From: an uncultured Blautia sp.
Lineage (GTDB): Bacteria; Bacillota; Clostridia; Lachnospirales; Lachnospiraceae
Direction of reading: 5' to 3'
Length of the DNA stretch: 26,547 nucleotides
Assembly (NCBI GenBank): GCA_900547685.1
Contig: URHS01000035.1
Coordinates: 1-26,547 of the forward strand
Numbering within the stretch: the first letter of the stretch is position 1; the number at the start of each line of letters is the position of its first letter. This document shows positions 14,498 to 21,981 of this stretch, piece after piece. The notes below the pieces were generated by a model. That model was not told where the DNA came from. It searched no databases and was given only the letters and a program-made list of their open reading frames with translations. The position numbers were made by a program, and so were the translations under genes.

Positions 14498-16365
14498 AAA
14501 CAACACCGGGAAACAGGTGGATAAAAGGTGTAGAAAAACAGAAAGATGGATTTATATTTACAGCAGAGGCAGAAAAGGATGCAGAGGTTTCCCTATTGCT
14601 TTATACAAAAGAAGGAGTTGTAGAGATTCCATTTTTACAGGAGGGAAGAAATGGAAATCTTCTTTCTATGGAAGTAAAAGGAATTTGCGAACATCCGTTG
14701 AAATACAATTATAAAATAAATGGAGAAGTAGTACAGGATGATTATGCAAAAATCTTGTATCATACTGCTTCTTTTGGAGAAAAGGACGAAAATATTTGCT
14801 GCGGGTATCTGGAAAATAAGTTTTCATGGAGTGATAAAGACTTTACTCCTATAGAACTTTGTAATTCTATATTATATAAATTGCAGGTACGCAGCTTTAC
14901 AAAAAGTAAGACTTCTAAAGTCAGACATAAGGGAACCTTTCAGGGTGTTCAAGAAAAGATAGAATATTTAAAAGATTTGGGAATTACAGGTGTTTTGATG
15001 ATGCCCGTTTATGAATATAGGGAACTTCAGAAGCCTCGTATAAGAGGTAAAGCAGGGGAGCATCCCTCAGAAGAAACTGTGGCAGATAAGCGAGTGAATT
15101 GCTGGGGTTACACAGAAGACGCTTGCTACTTTGCACCAAAAGCAGCTTTTTGTGCAACACAAAATCCGGCAAAGGAATTTGCTGATATGGTAAATGCTTT
15201 TCATGAAGCCGGACTGGAATGTATGATGGAATTCTATTTTGGAAGGCATACAGCTCTTACAAAAATGCTGGATGTTCTCAGATATTGGAAAATAACTTAT
15301 CACATTGATGGATTTCATATTATGGGAGAAGGAATTTCTCAGGAACTTTTTATGAAGGACCCGTTGTTATCAGATTGTAAATTGTTTTTCCACGATGTAG
15401 ATGGTTATGGTGTTTTACATGGAGAGGCACCAAAGTTTAAAAATACTGCAGAATATAACGAAGGATTTTTATATTCCATGCGTCATGTACTAAAGGGAGA
15501 TGAAAATATGACGGATGAATTTATGTTCCGTCAGAAAAGAAATCCTCTGTGCAATGGTGTGATTAATTACATGGCAGATCAGGATGGTTTTACAGTTATG
15601 GATATGGTTTCTTATGAGGAACGCCATAATGAGGCAAATGGGGAAGAAAATCAAGATGGAATTTCTTATAACTGCAGTTGGAATTGTGGTGCAGAAGGTG
15701 CAACCAGAAAAACTGCGATTAAAGAACTGCGTTTAAAACAGATGAAAAATGCATTTTCTCTTTTATTATTCAGTCAGGGGACACCTTTAATTTTCCAGGG
15801 TGACGAATGGGGAAATACACAAAAGGGAAATAACAATGTGTGGTGCCAGGATAATGAGTTGTCATGGATTGATTGGAATGGAAGAAAAAATCAGGCAAAA
15901 CTGTGGGAATTTGTAAAAAAAGCTATTCAAATTAGAAAGGAAAATCCTATTTTACATTGGGAAAAAGAATTGAAAGGCAGTGATTATCAGGCATTGGGGT
16001 ATCCGGACATGTCATACCACGGAAAACAAGCATGGTATGTGGAAAAGGATAAAGATACACGCTCTTTGGGAATTATGTATTGTAATGCCTATGCGGGAAA
16101 GGCTTCTGAATTTTTATTTTTGGCTTTTAATTTTCACTGGATTTCCCATGAAATTGCACTGCCGGGAGCAGAAAATGAGATAAAATGGAAAGTTCTTCTT
16201 TGTACAGAGAAAGACCAAGAAGAAAGACTGCAAGAGGGAGCAGAAGTTATAGGAAAAACCATAGAAGTATCTCCAAGGACAGTTATGATTTTAGCAGGAA
16301 AGCAGGAACAGGACGTATGCGGATTTGGAAGCATTTTAAAACGATTACAAAGCACAAGCTTTTAG
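14476..16365 (+). CDS. Glycogen-debranching-like (GlgX/isoamylase type) GH13 protein, probably catalytically inactive
   Basis: The 629-residue product is homologous to GlgX-type debranching enzymes. An N-terminal CBM48-like sheet (about 10-110) is followed by a TIM-barrel part. Family landmarks include ILYKLQVRSFT (about 132-142), the WGY segment (about 210), IDGF (277-280), DGFTVMDMVSYEERHNEANGEENQDG split over 370-395, and FQGDEWGNTQ. The catalytic sites have changed: the nucleophile Asp of DGFRFD is Met283 (DGFHIM), the acid/base Glu of the LIAEPWD-type motif lines up with His306 (LFFHDVD), and the His of AHDG is Gln369, while Asp370 remains. Only about 20 residues separate the region I-like RHT from region II, so domain B is missing. 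It may be a carbohydrate-binding or regulatory pseudoenzyme. GGAGG precedes the ATG, inside the ClC gene. Confidence 0.82.
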   Translation: MRGEKRIETTPGNRWIKGVEKQKDGFIFTAEAEKDAEVSLLLYTKEGVVEIPFLQEGRNGNLLSMEVKGICEHPLKYNYKINGEVVQDDYAKILYHTASFGEKDENICCGYLENKFSWSDKDFTPIELCNSILYKLQVRSFTKSKTSKVRHKGTFQGVQEKIEYLKDLGITGVLMMPVYEYRELQKPRIRGKAGEHPSEETVADKRVNCWGYTEDACYFAPKAAFCATQNPAKEFADMVNAFHEAGLECMMEFYFGRHTALTKMLDVLRYWKITYHIDGFHIMGEGISQELFMKDPLLSDCKLFFHDVDGYGVLHGEAPKFKNTAEYNEGFLYSMRHVLKGDENMTDEFMFRQKRNPLCNGVINYMADQDGFTVMDMVSYEERHNEANGEENQDGISYNCSWNCGAEGATRKTAIKELRLKQMKNAFSLLLFSQGTPLIFQGDEWGNTQKGNNNVWCQDNELSWIDWNGRKNQAKLWEFVKKAIQIRKENPILHWEKELKGSDYQALGYPDMSYHGKQAWYVEKDKDTRSLGIMYCNAYAGKASEFLFLAFNFHWISHEIALPGAENEIKWKVLLCTEKDQEERLQEGAEVIGKTIEVSPRTVMILAGKQEQDVCGFGSILKRLQSTSF

Positions 16366-16853
16366 TAATGAAATATTGCTTTAAAATAGGACTTTATAAA
16401 CAGGGATTACTTCATGATTTATCAAAGTATTCCTGGACAGAGTTTTCGGTGGGATGCAAATACTATCAAGGAACAAGAAGTCCTAATAATGCAGAGAGAG
16501 AAGCTACAGGATTATCCACGTCATGGATACATCACTATGGAAGGAATAAACATCATTTTGAACATTGGGTTGATTATGGAATTGATTGCGATACTGTTAT
16601 AAAGGGTGTTCCTATGCCAAGAAAGTATATTGCAGAAATGGTTATGGATAGAATTAGTGCATCAAGAAATTATCACCCGGAAACTTATACAGACGTAGCA
16701 CCTTTGGAATATTTCCTAAAAAGTAAGGAAAAGTTGTGGTTTGTTCATGAAAAGACAAATGAGGATTTGGAATTTTTACTTAGAATGTTGGCGGACAGAG
16801 GGGAGAAAGAAACACTGAAGTATATTAAACACGTATATCTGAAAGGAATGTAA
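16317..16853 (+). CDS. DUF5662 family protein
   Basis: No biochemical function is established that I know of. The product is 178 residues with the start at 16317 (AGGAACAGGA upstream); an in-frame ATG at 16185 would add 44 basic residues that are a shadow of the preceding gene. The protein is rich in His, Trp and Tyr. It has an HD-like pair in LLHDLSKYSWTEF (His33-Asp34) and a His-dense segment HHYGRNKHHFEHW (about 72-84), which recall metal-dependent HD-type folds; this is a suggestion only. It overlaps the debranching-like gene by 49 bases, an unusually long overlap, and is followed 7 bases later by a membrane protein gene. Confidence 0.82.
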   Translation: MRIWKHFKTITKHKLLVMKYCFKIGLYKQGLLHDLSKYSWTEFSVGCKYYQGTRSPNNAEREATGLSTSWIHHYGRNKHHFEHWVDYGIDCDTVIKGVPMPRKYIAEMVMDRISASRNYHPETYTDVAPLEYFLKSKEKLWFVHEKTNEDLEFLLRMLADRGEKETLKYIKHVYLKGM

Positions 16854-16860
16854 AAGATTT

Positions 16861-17823
16861 ATGAATATACAGGGAGATCAGATTTTAGAACTTATTAAGG
16901 GGTTATGGAGTTTTGTGCCAAAAGAATATATGATACTGATTTATCTTATTGGAACAGTATTTGCTTTTTTGAATTGTTTCATGGGATATCGTTTAAGAAA
17001 GGTATGGGGATGTATTTTAGGTATTCTTATGGGCGGCGGAGTCGGCTTTGGAGCAGGGCTGTATTTTTTGCAGGATAAGATGATGGCGGGGCTTGCAGGT
17101 GTTATGGGAGCTTTGGTTTTCGGACTGTTAGCATGGCTCTTATATAAGTTTGGTGTGTTTGTTATGTGTACCGGACTGGTATATAGTATTGTAGTTTCCT
17201 TTTTTCAGGATGCAACACTTACACAGCATTTTATTGCTTTGGTAATTGGTCTTTTTGCAGGAACTTTTGCTCTGGGATATGAAAAGCAGATGGTGATTGG
17301 GATTACTGCTATTTGCGGAGGACTGGGAGGTATTCATTTACTTCTGGAAATGCTGGGAAAAGATGCAGGAGCAGGAGAACTGTTGTTGGGACTTATTATG
17401 GCGGCTATTGGTGTTGCAGTACAGGCAGCGCCTTTTATGAAGGGCAAAGATTGGGAAGCAAAACTGTTCCGTTTGCCAGACAGAAGAAAGAAGAAAAAAG
17501 TAGTAAAAAAGACAAAGATTAAAGAAGTAAGCCAGCGTACAAGGGAAAAGAATAATAACAGCAGTAAGAATAAGAAAACAGCAACAAAAAAGAAAAAATA
17601 TCAGCAGGATATTTTTGACGAAGAAGATTATGACGAAGAAGATTTAGATGTGACAAAACGTGAGGAATTTGACAAAACGCAAGAATATGAAGTAGGAAAA
17701 AAACAATATGACAGACAAAATAAAGCTTCGTATATGGCACCGGGAATAGGAATTGATTTAGATGACTTAAACAGAGAATTGTCACAGGAAATTAAAAAGA
17801 TTTATAAAGATGATGGTCAGTAG
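16861..17823 (+). CDS. Polytopic membrane protein, TMEM198/DUF4203-like, with charged C-terminal tail
   Basis: The 320-residue product has about seven hydrophobic segments in residues 20-200 with glycine-rich, small-residue helices (GCILGILMGGGVGFGAG; VMGALVFGLLAWLLY; GITAICGGLGGIHLLL). This pattern is typical of the TMEM198/DUF4203 fold. From about residue 205 the protein becomes very basic (RRKKKKVVKKTKIKE), then acidic (DEEDYDEEDLD), and ends in a soluble stretch; the tail is probably cytoplasmic and disordered. Function is unknown. It is the last gene of the ClC-led group, with a weak ribosome binding site (AAAGGAATG) in the end of the DUF5662 gene. A hairpin overlapping its stop codon probably ends the transcript. 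Confidence 0.82.
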   Translation: MNIQGDQILELIKGLWSFVPKEYMILIYLIGTVFAFLNCFMGYRLRKVWGCILGILMGGGVGFGAGLYFLQDKMMAGLAGVMGALVFGLLAWLLYKFGVFVMCTGLVYSIVVSFFQDATLTQHFIALVIGLFAGTFALGYEKQMVIGITAICGGLGGIHLLLEMLGKDAGAGELLLGLIMAAIGVAVQAAPFMKGKDWEAKLFRLPDRRKKKKVVKKTKIKEVSQRTREKNNNSSKNKKTATKKKKYQQDIFDEEDYDEEDLDVTKREEFDKTQEYEVGKKQYDRQNKASYMAPGIGIDLDDLNRELSQEIKKIYKDDGQ

Positions 17824-17837
17824 GGCTGTCATCTTTT
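17806..17837 (+). terminator. Terminator-like hairpin overlapping the stop codon
   Basis: AAAGATGATGG (17806-17816) can pair with CTGTCATCTTT (17826-17836) over 11 bp with two wobbles; four T residues end the arm. The T-run is short, so termination may be partial. Confidence 0.6.
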
Positions 17838-17840
17838 CTG

Positions 17841-17924
17841 TTTATACATTTTACGCTCAGTCTGCGTTCACTTTGAACTTGTAATCTCAAAAAGCACTCG
17901 ACAAATTTGCTAAAAATGTATAAA
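17841..17924. repeat. 84-base element bounded by 12-bp inverted repeats
   Basis: TTTATACATTTT (17841-17852) and AAAATGTATAAA (17913-17924) are perfect inverted repeats. Between them are smaller hairpins: ACGC/GCGT around TCAGTCT (17853-17867), directly followed by GTTCA/TGAAC around CTT. It is non-coding, sits between the terminator-like hairpin of the upstream gene and the fabH promoter, and could be a REP/MITE-like repeat or a structured RNA. Copy number in the genome is unknown. Confidence 0.45.
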
Positions 17925-17963
17925 TAGAACTGAATGATGTTTTAAGGGATAGCTTTGTTTTTA

Positions 17964-17992
17964 TTGACAAACGTACGAAAGATAGGTATACT
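17964..17992 (+). promoter_or_regulatory. SigA-type promoter for fabH
   Basis: A consensus TTGACA (17964-17969) and TATACT (17987-17992) are separated by 17 bases. Expected start is near 17999, just before the candidate operator. Confidence 0.9.
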
Positions 17993-18004
17993 TTAAGAAA
18001 ATAG

Positions 18005-18036
18005 TTTGAAATACAAAATATTTGAAATATCAAATA
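18005..18036. promoter_or_regulatory. FabT-type operator candidate at fabH (two tandem half-related sites)
   Basis: ATTTGA-AATA-TCAAAT (18020-18035) is a 6-bp inverted repeat. Sixteen bases upstream, TTTGAAATACAAAAT (18005-18019) is a degenerate copy in the same orientation. Both lie just downstream of the fabH start site. The core resembles the palindrome at fabV, but with a 4-base spacer. Confidence 0.6.
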
Positions 18037-18053
18037 TAGAACAAGGAGAAATT

Positions 18054-18992
18054 ATGACAGCAAAAATTATTGGGACAGGAAGTGCTGTTCCTGCGTATTG
18101 CATGAAAAATAATGATTTTACAAAATTTATTGATACAAGTGATGAGTGGATTGTTACAAGAACAGGAATAAAAGAAAGAAGAATTGCCAAGGAAGAAACA
18201 ACTGCAAGTCTGGCTTGCGAAGCGGCAAGAAAAGCATTGCAGTCGGCAAAGATAAAACCGGAAGAAATAGATTTAATTCTTGTGGCAACCTGTTCTCCGG
18301 ATACATTTTTTCCAAGTACAGCCTGCCAGGTACAGGCTGTTTTAGGTGCAGAGAATGCAGCAGCTTTTGATATGAGTGCAGCTTGTGCAGGATTTTTGTT
18401 TGCTTTAAATACGGCTTATACTTATATAAACAGCGGTATGTATAAGAAAGTGCTGGTAATTGGTGCAGACAGTATGACACGTTTTTTAGACTGGCAGGAT
18501 AGAGGAACTTGTGTATTATTTGGTGATGGTGCGGGAGCAGTGGTTTTGGAAGCATCAGAAACAGGTACTTTTTCTTTGGTGCAGCACGCAGACGGAGACA
18601 GGGGAAGTGTTTTAAATTGTATGGTGGGGTATAAAGAAAAATCATCTTACCTTCAGATGGATGGACAGGAGGTTTTTAAGTTTGCGCTTAAAACAGTTCC
18701 TGAATGTATTGAGGAAGTTCTGGAAAAAGGAAAAATAGAAAAAGAAAAAGTAAAATACTATGTTCTTCATCAGGCAAATAGCAGAATTCTCTCCGGTGTT
18801 GCAAAGAAATTGAGAGAAAAAGAAGAAAAGTTCCCGATGAATATAGAGAAATATGGAAACACTTCTGCTGCCAGCATCCCTATTTTGTTGGATGAGATGC
18901 ATAAAGAAGGAAAGTTGGAAAAAGGAGATATTCTCGTTTTGGCTGGGTTTGGTGCAGGGCTTACATGGGGAAGTACACTGCTTCAGTGGTAA
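18054..18992 (+). CDS. fabH: 3-oxoacyl-ACP synthase III (KAS III)
   Basis: FabH condenses acetyl-CoA (or a branched acyl-CoA) with malonyl-ACP, the first step of type II fatty-acid synthesis. It has 312 residues, with the complete Cys-His-Asn triad: Cys111 (SAACAGF), His239 (VLHQANSRI) and Asn269 (KYGNTSAAS). GDGAGAVVL (about 158-166) and the terminal GFGAGLTWGS are conserved. The start at 18054 has AAGGAG upstream; an in-frame TTG at 18006 lies inside the operator and is rejected. The gene stands alone between a non-coding element and uxaC rather than within a fab cluster, and has its own strong promoter. Confidence 0.95.
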   Translation: MTAKIIGTGSAVPAYCMKNNDFTKFIDTSDEWIVTRTGIKERRIAKEETTASLACEAARKALQSAKIKPEEIDLILVATCSPDTFFPSTACQVQAVLGAENAAAFDMSAACAGFLFALNTAYTYINSGMYKKVLVIGADSMTRFLDWQDRGTCVLFGDGAGAVVLEASETGTFSLVQHADGDRGSVLNCMVGYKEKSSYLQMDGQEVFKFALKTVPECIEEVLEKGKIEKEKVKYYVLHQANSRILSGVAKKLREKEEKFPMNIEKYGNTSAASIPILLDEMHKEGKLEKGDILVLAGFGAGLTWGSTLLQW

Positions 18993-19064
18993 TCGAATAA
19001 AACAGGGAAAGTCAGGAAATCCTTAAATAAAAAGATAAAATTAAAGATATTTAGGGAGAGACTT

Positions 19065-20471
19065 ATGAAAGCGTTTATGAATGAGGACTTTTTATTGTCT
19101 ACCAATACTGCAAAAGAGTTGTATCATAATTTTGCGGAGAAAATGCCCATAATAGATTATCATTGCCATATTCAGCCTCGTGAAATCGCAGAAGATAGAA
19201 GGTTTGAAAATATTACACAGGTATGGCTGGGCAGCGACCACTATAAATGGCGACAAATGCGTTCAAACGGAGTAGAGGAATATTATATTACAGGAGATGC
19301 GCCGGATAGAGAAAAATTCCAGAAGTGGGCGGAAACACTGGAAATGGCAATTGGAAATCCATTATATCACTGGAGCCATTTGGAACTTCAGAGATATTTT
19401 GACTATTCAGGTATTTTAAAGGGAGACACAGCTCAAGAAGTCTGGGAATTTTGTAACAAAAAACTAAAAGAAGCATCCATGAGTGCCAGAAATTTAATAA
19501 AACAGTCTAATGTAAAACTCCTTTGTACAACGGATGATCCTGTTGATGACTTAAAATGGCATAAAAAACTAAAAGAAGATGAAAATTTTGATGTGCAGGT
19601 GTTGCCGACATGGAGGCCTGATAGAATTTTAAATATAGAAAAGTCAGATTATCCGGAATATATGAAAGAGTTTTCAAAAGCGGCAGATGAGGAAATTCGA
19701 AATTTTCAGGATTTAAAAAAAGCAATAACAAAAAGGCTTCAATATTTTATAAGTATGGGTTGCTGTATTTCAGACCACGGTTTAGATTTTATGGTCTATG
19801 CTCCTGCAAAAGAAGAGGAGATAGAGAAGATTTTTGCTGTTCGCCTTGAGGGAAAAGAACTTTCGGCAGAAGAGATTGCAAAATTTAAAACAGGATGTAT
19901 GCTTTTTTTGGCAGAAAAGTATGAAGAATTAAAATGGGTTATGCAGATTCATTATGGGTGTAGAAGAAATAATAACAGGAAAATGTATAAAAAAATCGGA
20001 GCAGATACAGGATTTGACAGTATTGGGGACATTGCTTCAGGAACAGCTCTGGCAGAGTTTTTAAATGCAGTAAATTATAAAAAAAATTTGCCGAAGACAA
20101 TTTTGTATAGTTTAAACCCAAAAGATAATGAATTTATTGGAAGTATTATAGGGTGTTTTCAAAACAGTGATGCAGCAGGAAAAATTCAGCATGGTTCAGC
20201 GTGGTGGTTTAACGACAATAAAACCGGAATGATAAATCAGATGACGTCTTTGGCAAATTTAGGACTTTTAGGAAATTTTATTGGTATGCTCACAGATTCC
20301 AGAAGTTTTCTTTCTTATTCCCGTCATGAATATTTTCGTAGAATTTTATGTGATTTGATTGGCGGATGGGTAGAAAATGGAGAATATCCAAGAGATATGG
20401 AGGTTTTAGAAAAAATTATAAAGGGAATTTCTTATAATAATGCAGTGCAATATTTTGGATTTCAGGTATAA
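19065..20471 (+). CDS. uxaC: Glucuronate isomerase
   Basis: UxaC interconverts D-glucuronate and D-fructuronate, and D-galacturonate and D-tagaturonate, the entry step of hexuronate breakdown. It has 468 residues, full length. It begins MKAFMNEDFLLSTNTAKELY, as is usual for the family, and has the amidohydrolase-type metal motif DYHCHIQP (His33, His35). The C-terminal half keeps the HGSAWWFNDNKTGM and TDSRSFLSYSRHEYFRR segments of the active site. GGGAGAG precedes the ATG. No other hexuronate genes (uxaA/B, uxuA, kdgK) or regulators are adjacent, so it is an isolated pathway gene. No clear promoter or cre site is seen in the 72 bases upstream. Confidence 0.95.
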   Translation: MKAFMNEDFLLSTNTAKELYHNFAEKMPIIDYHCHIQPREIAEDRRFENITQVWLGSDHYKWRQMRSNGVEEYYITGDAPDREKFQKWAETLEMAIGNPLYHWSHLELQRYFDYSGILKGDTAQEVWEFCNKKLKEASMSARNLIKQSNVKLLCTTDDPVDDLKWHKKLKEDENFDVQVLPTWRPDRILNIEKSDYPEYMKEFSKAADEEIRNFQDLKKAITKRLQYFISMGCCISDHGLDFMVYAPAKEEEIEKIFAVRLEGKELSAEEIAKFKTGCMLFLAEKYEELKWVMQIHYGCRRNNNRKMYKKIGADTGFDSIGDIASGTALAEFLNAVNYKKNLPKTILYSLNPKDNEFIGSIIGCFQNSDAAGKIQHGSAWWFNDNKTGMINQMTSLANLGLLGNFIGMLTDSRSFLSYSRHEYFRRILCDLIGGWVENGEYPRDMEVLEKIIKGISYNNAVQYFGFQV

Positions 20472-20506
20472 ATGAAATTGTTGTAGTATTTTGATACAAT
20501 TCATGC

Positions 20507-20512
20507 TAATAT
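20507..20512 (+). promoter_or_regulatory. Extended -10 promoter candidate for uraA
   Basis: TGCTAATAT (20504-20512) has an extended -10 (TG-N-TAATAT), 32 bases before the GTG start. No good -35 lies at 17 bases; TTGTAG is 20 bases away. Low certainty. Confidence 0.4.
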
Positions 20513-20543
20513 AGTACGGATAAAAAGAAAAAGGAGAAAGAGA

Positions 20544-21812
20544 GTGGAAAATCATAAAATTATCCAAGTGGAAGAAAAAGTACCGCCAAAACTTTTAATT
20601 CCGTTAAGTATTCAGCACATGTTCGCAATGTTTGGCGCTTCTGTGCTGGTTCCGTCTTTGTTTGGCATGAATCCTGCTATTGTTCTTTTCATGAATGGTG
20701 TGGGAACGTTACTGTTTATTTTGATAACAAAAGGAAAAGCTCCCGCATATCTGGGCTCCAGCTTTGCATTTATTGCCCCATCGTTGGTGGTTATGAGTAA
20801 ATTTGGTTATGAGTATGCATTGGGAGGGTTTGTAGTTGTTGGTCTTTGTGGATGTATATTGTCACTGATTATTTACAAATTTGGTTCTGATTGGATTGAT
20901 ATAGTACTTCCTCCGGCAGCTATGGGACCGGTAGTGGCATTAATTGGTCTTGAACTTTCCGGTACTGCGGCAAAAAATGCGGGACTGTTGGATGAAAAAA
21001 TTCAGACAGAGAGTATCATTGTATTTTTAGTAACTCTTGGTGTTGCTGTATTTGGTTCTGTCGTCTTTCGTAAATTTTTGTCTGTTATTCCGATTTTGAT
21101 TGCTATTTTGGCAGGATACGTTGCTGCAATTTTTTGTGGAATTGTAGATTTTACACAGGTAGCAGAAGCTTCTTTCTTTTCACTGCCGAATTTTACAACA
21201 CCGAAATTTAATGTGGAAGCTATTTTGATTATTTTGCCGGTGATTTTGGTAGTAGCTTCTGAGCATATCGGACATCAGATTGTAACAGGAAAGATTATCG
21301 GAAGAGATTTAATTAAAAATCCGGGATTGCATCGCTCTATGTTTGCAGATAATTTTTCTACGATGCTTTCCGGCTTTATTGGTTCTGTTCCAACAACAAC
21401 ATACGGGGAAAATATTGGTGTTATGGCAATGACAAAAGTATATAGTGTATATGTCATTGGAGGAGCAGCAGTACTTTCTATTATTTGTTCTTTTATTGGA
21501 AAGCTGACTGCACTTATTCAGACAATTCCAAGTCCCATTATCGGTGGAATTTCTTTTCTGCTTTATGGTATGATTGGAACTTCCGGCATTCGTATTCTTG
21601 TAGATGGAAAAGTAGACTACAGCCGTTCCAGAAACATGGCGCTGACTTCTGTTATCTTTGTAACAGGATTGTCAGGAATTAAAATCAGCATTGGTGAGAT
21701 TGAATTGACAGGAATGGTTCTTGCATGTATTGTGGGAATGATTTTAAGCCTGATTTTCTATGTTCTGGATAAGCTGAAATTGACAAATGACAGAGAACAG
21801 GAAATGGATTAA
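20544..21812 (+). CDS. uraA: Uracil permease (NCS2 family)
   Basis: UraA is an inner-membrane uracil:proton symporter of the NCS2 (nucleobase/ascorbate) family, with 14 helices in two inverted repeats. The 422 residues include QHMFAMFGASVLVP (about 25-38), which is close to UraA, and the substrate-site region SEHIGHQIVTG followed by LHRSMFADNFSTMLSGFIGSVP and TTTYGENIGVMAMTKVYS. This last segment marks uracil rather than xanthine permeases. Translation starts at GTG, with AAAGGAGA 11 bases upstream. The gene stands alone: no pyr genes are adjacent and no PyrR-type attenuator is visible. A strong terminator follows. Confidence 0.92.
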   Translation: MENHKIIQVEEKVPPKLLIPLSIQHMFAMFGASVLVPSLFGMNPAIVLFMNGVGTLLFILITKGKAPAYLGSSFAFIAPSLVVMSKFGYEYALGGFVVVGLCGCILSLIIYKFGSDWIDIVLPPAAMGPVVALIGLELSGTAAKNAGLLDEKIQTESIIVFLVTLGVAVFGSVVFRKFLSVIPILIAILAGYVAAIFCGIVDFTQVAEASFFSLPNFTTPKFNVEAILIILPVILVVASEHIGHQIVTGKIIGRDLIKNPGLHRSMFADNFSTMLSGFIGSVPTTTYGENIGVMAMTKVYSVYVIGGAAVLSIICSFIGKLTALIQTIPSPIIGGISFLLYGMIGTSGIRILVDGKVDYSRSRNMALTSVIFVTGLSGIKISIGEIELTGMVLACIVGMILSLIFYVLDKLKLTNDREQEMD

Positions 21813-21828
21813 ATAGAAACGATAAGAG

Positions 21829-21887
21829 AAGAAGTTGTTAGATTAAGCAAATACAAGAAAATTGCTTAATCCGGCAACTTCTTTTTT
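21829..21887 (+). terminator. Strong two-part terminator after uraA
   Basis: AAGAAGTTG pairs with CAACTTCTT; after a small internal loop (TTA / CGG), GATTAAGCAA pairs with TTGCTTAATC. The stem is about 19 bp, followed by TTTTTT. Confidence 0.92.
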
Positions 21888-21917
21888 CTTTGAATATATA
21901 AAAATTTTGAAAAGTTA

Positions 21918-21946
21918 TTGACATATACTAATAAAAGTGCAATAAT
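21918..21946 (+). promoter_or_regulatory. SigA-type promoter for the DUF134-NifX gene
   Basis: TTGACA (21918-21923) and AATAAT (21941-21946) are 17 bases apart. Just downstream, GCAATAATAAA and GCCAATAATAAA form a short direct repeat (21939-21967) that could be a regulator site. Confidence 0.7.
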
Positions 21947-21981
21947 AAATTTATGCCAATAATAAAGAAAGAGGAACGCCT

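Noticed and set aside
16185..16316. N-terminal extension of the DUF5662 protein
   Set aside because: The 44 extra residues are out-of-frame translation of the debranching-like gene with unusual composition.
18006..18053. TTG start extending FabH by 16 residues
   Set aside because: It overlaps the candidate operator and lacks a ribosome binding site; the ATG at 18054 has AAGGAG.
20472..20543. PyrR-type attenuator or purine/uracil riboswitch before uraA
   Set aside because: The 72-base leader is too short and shows no terminator/antiterminator pair.
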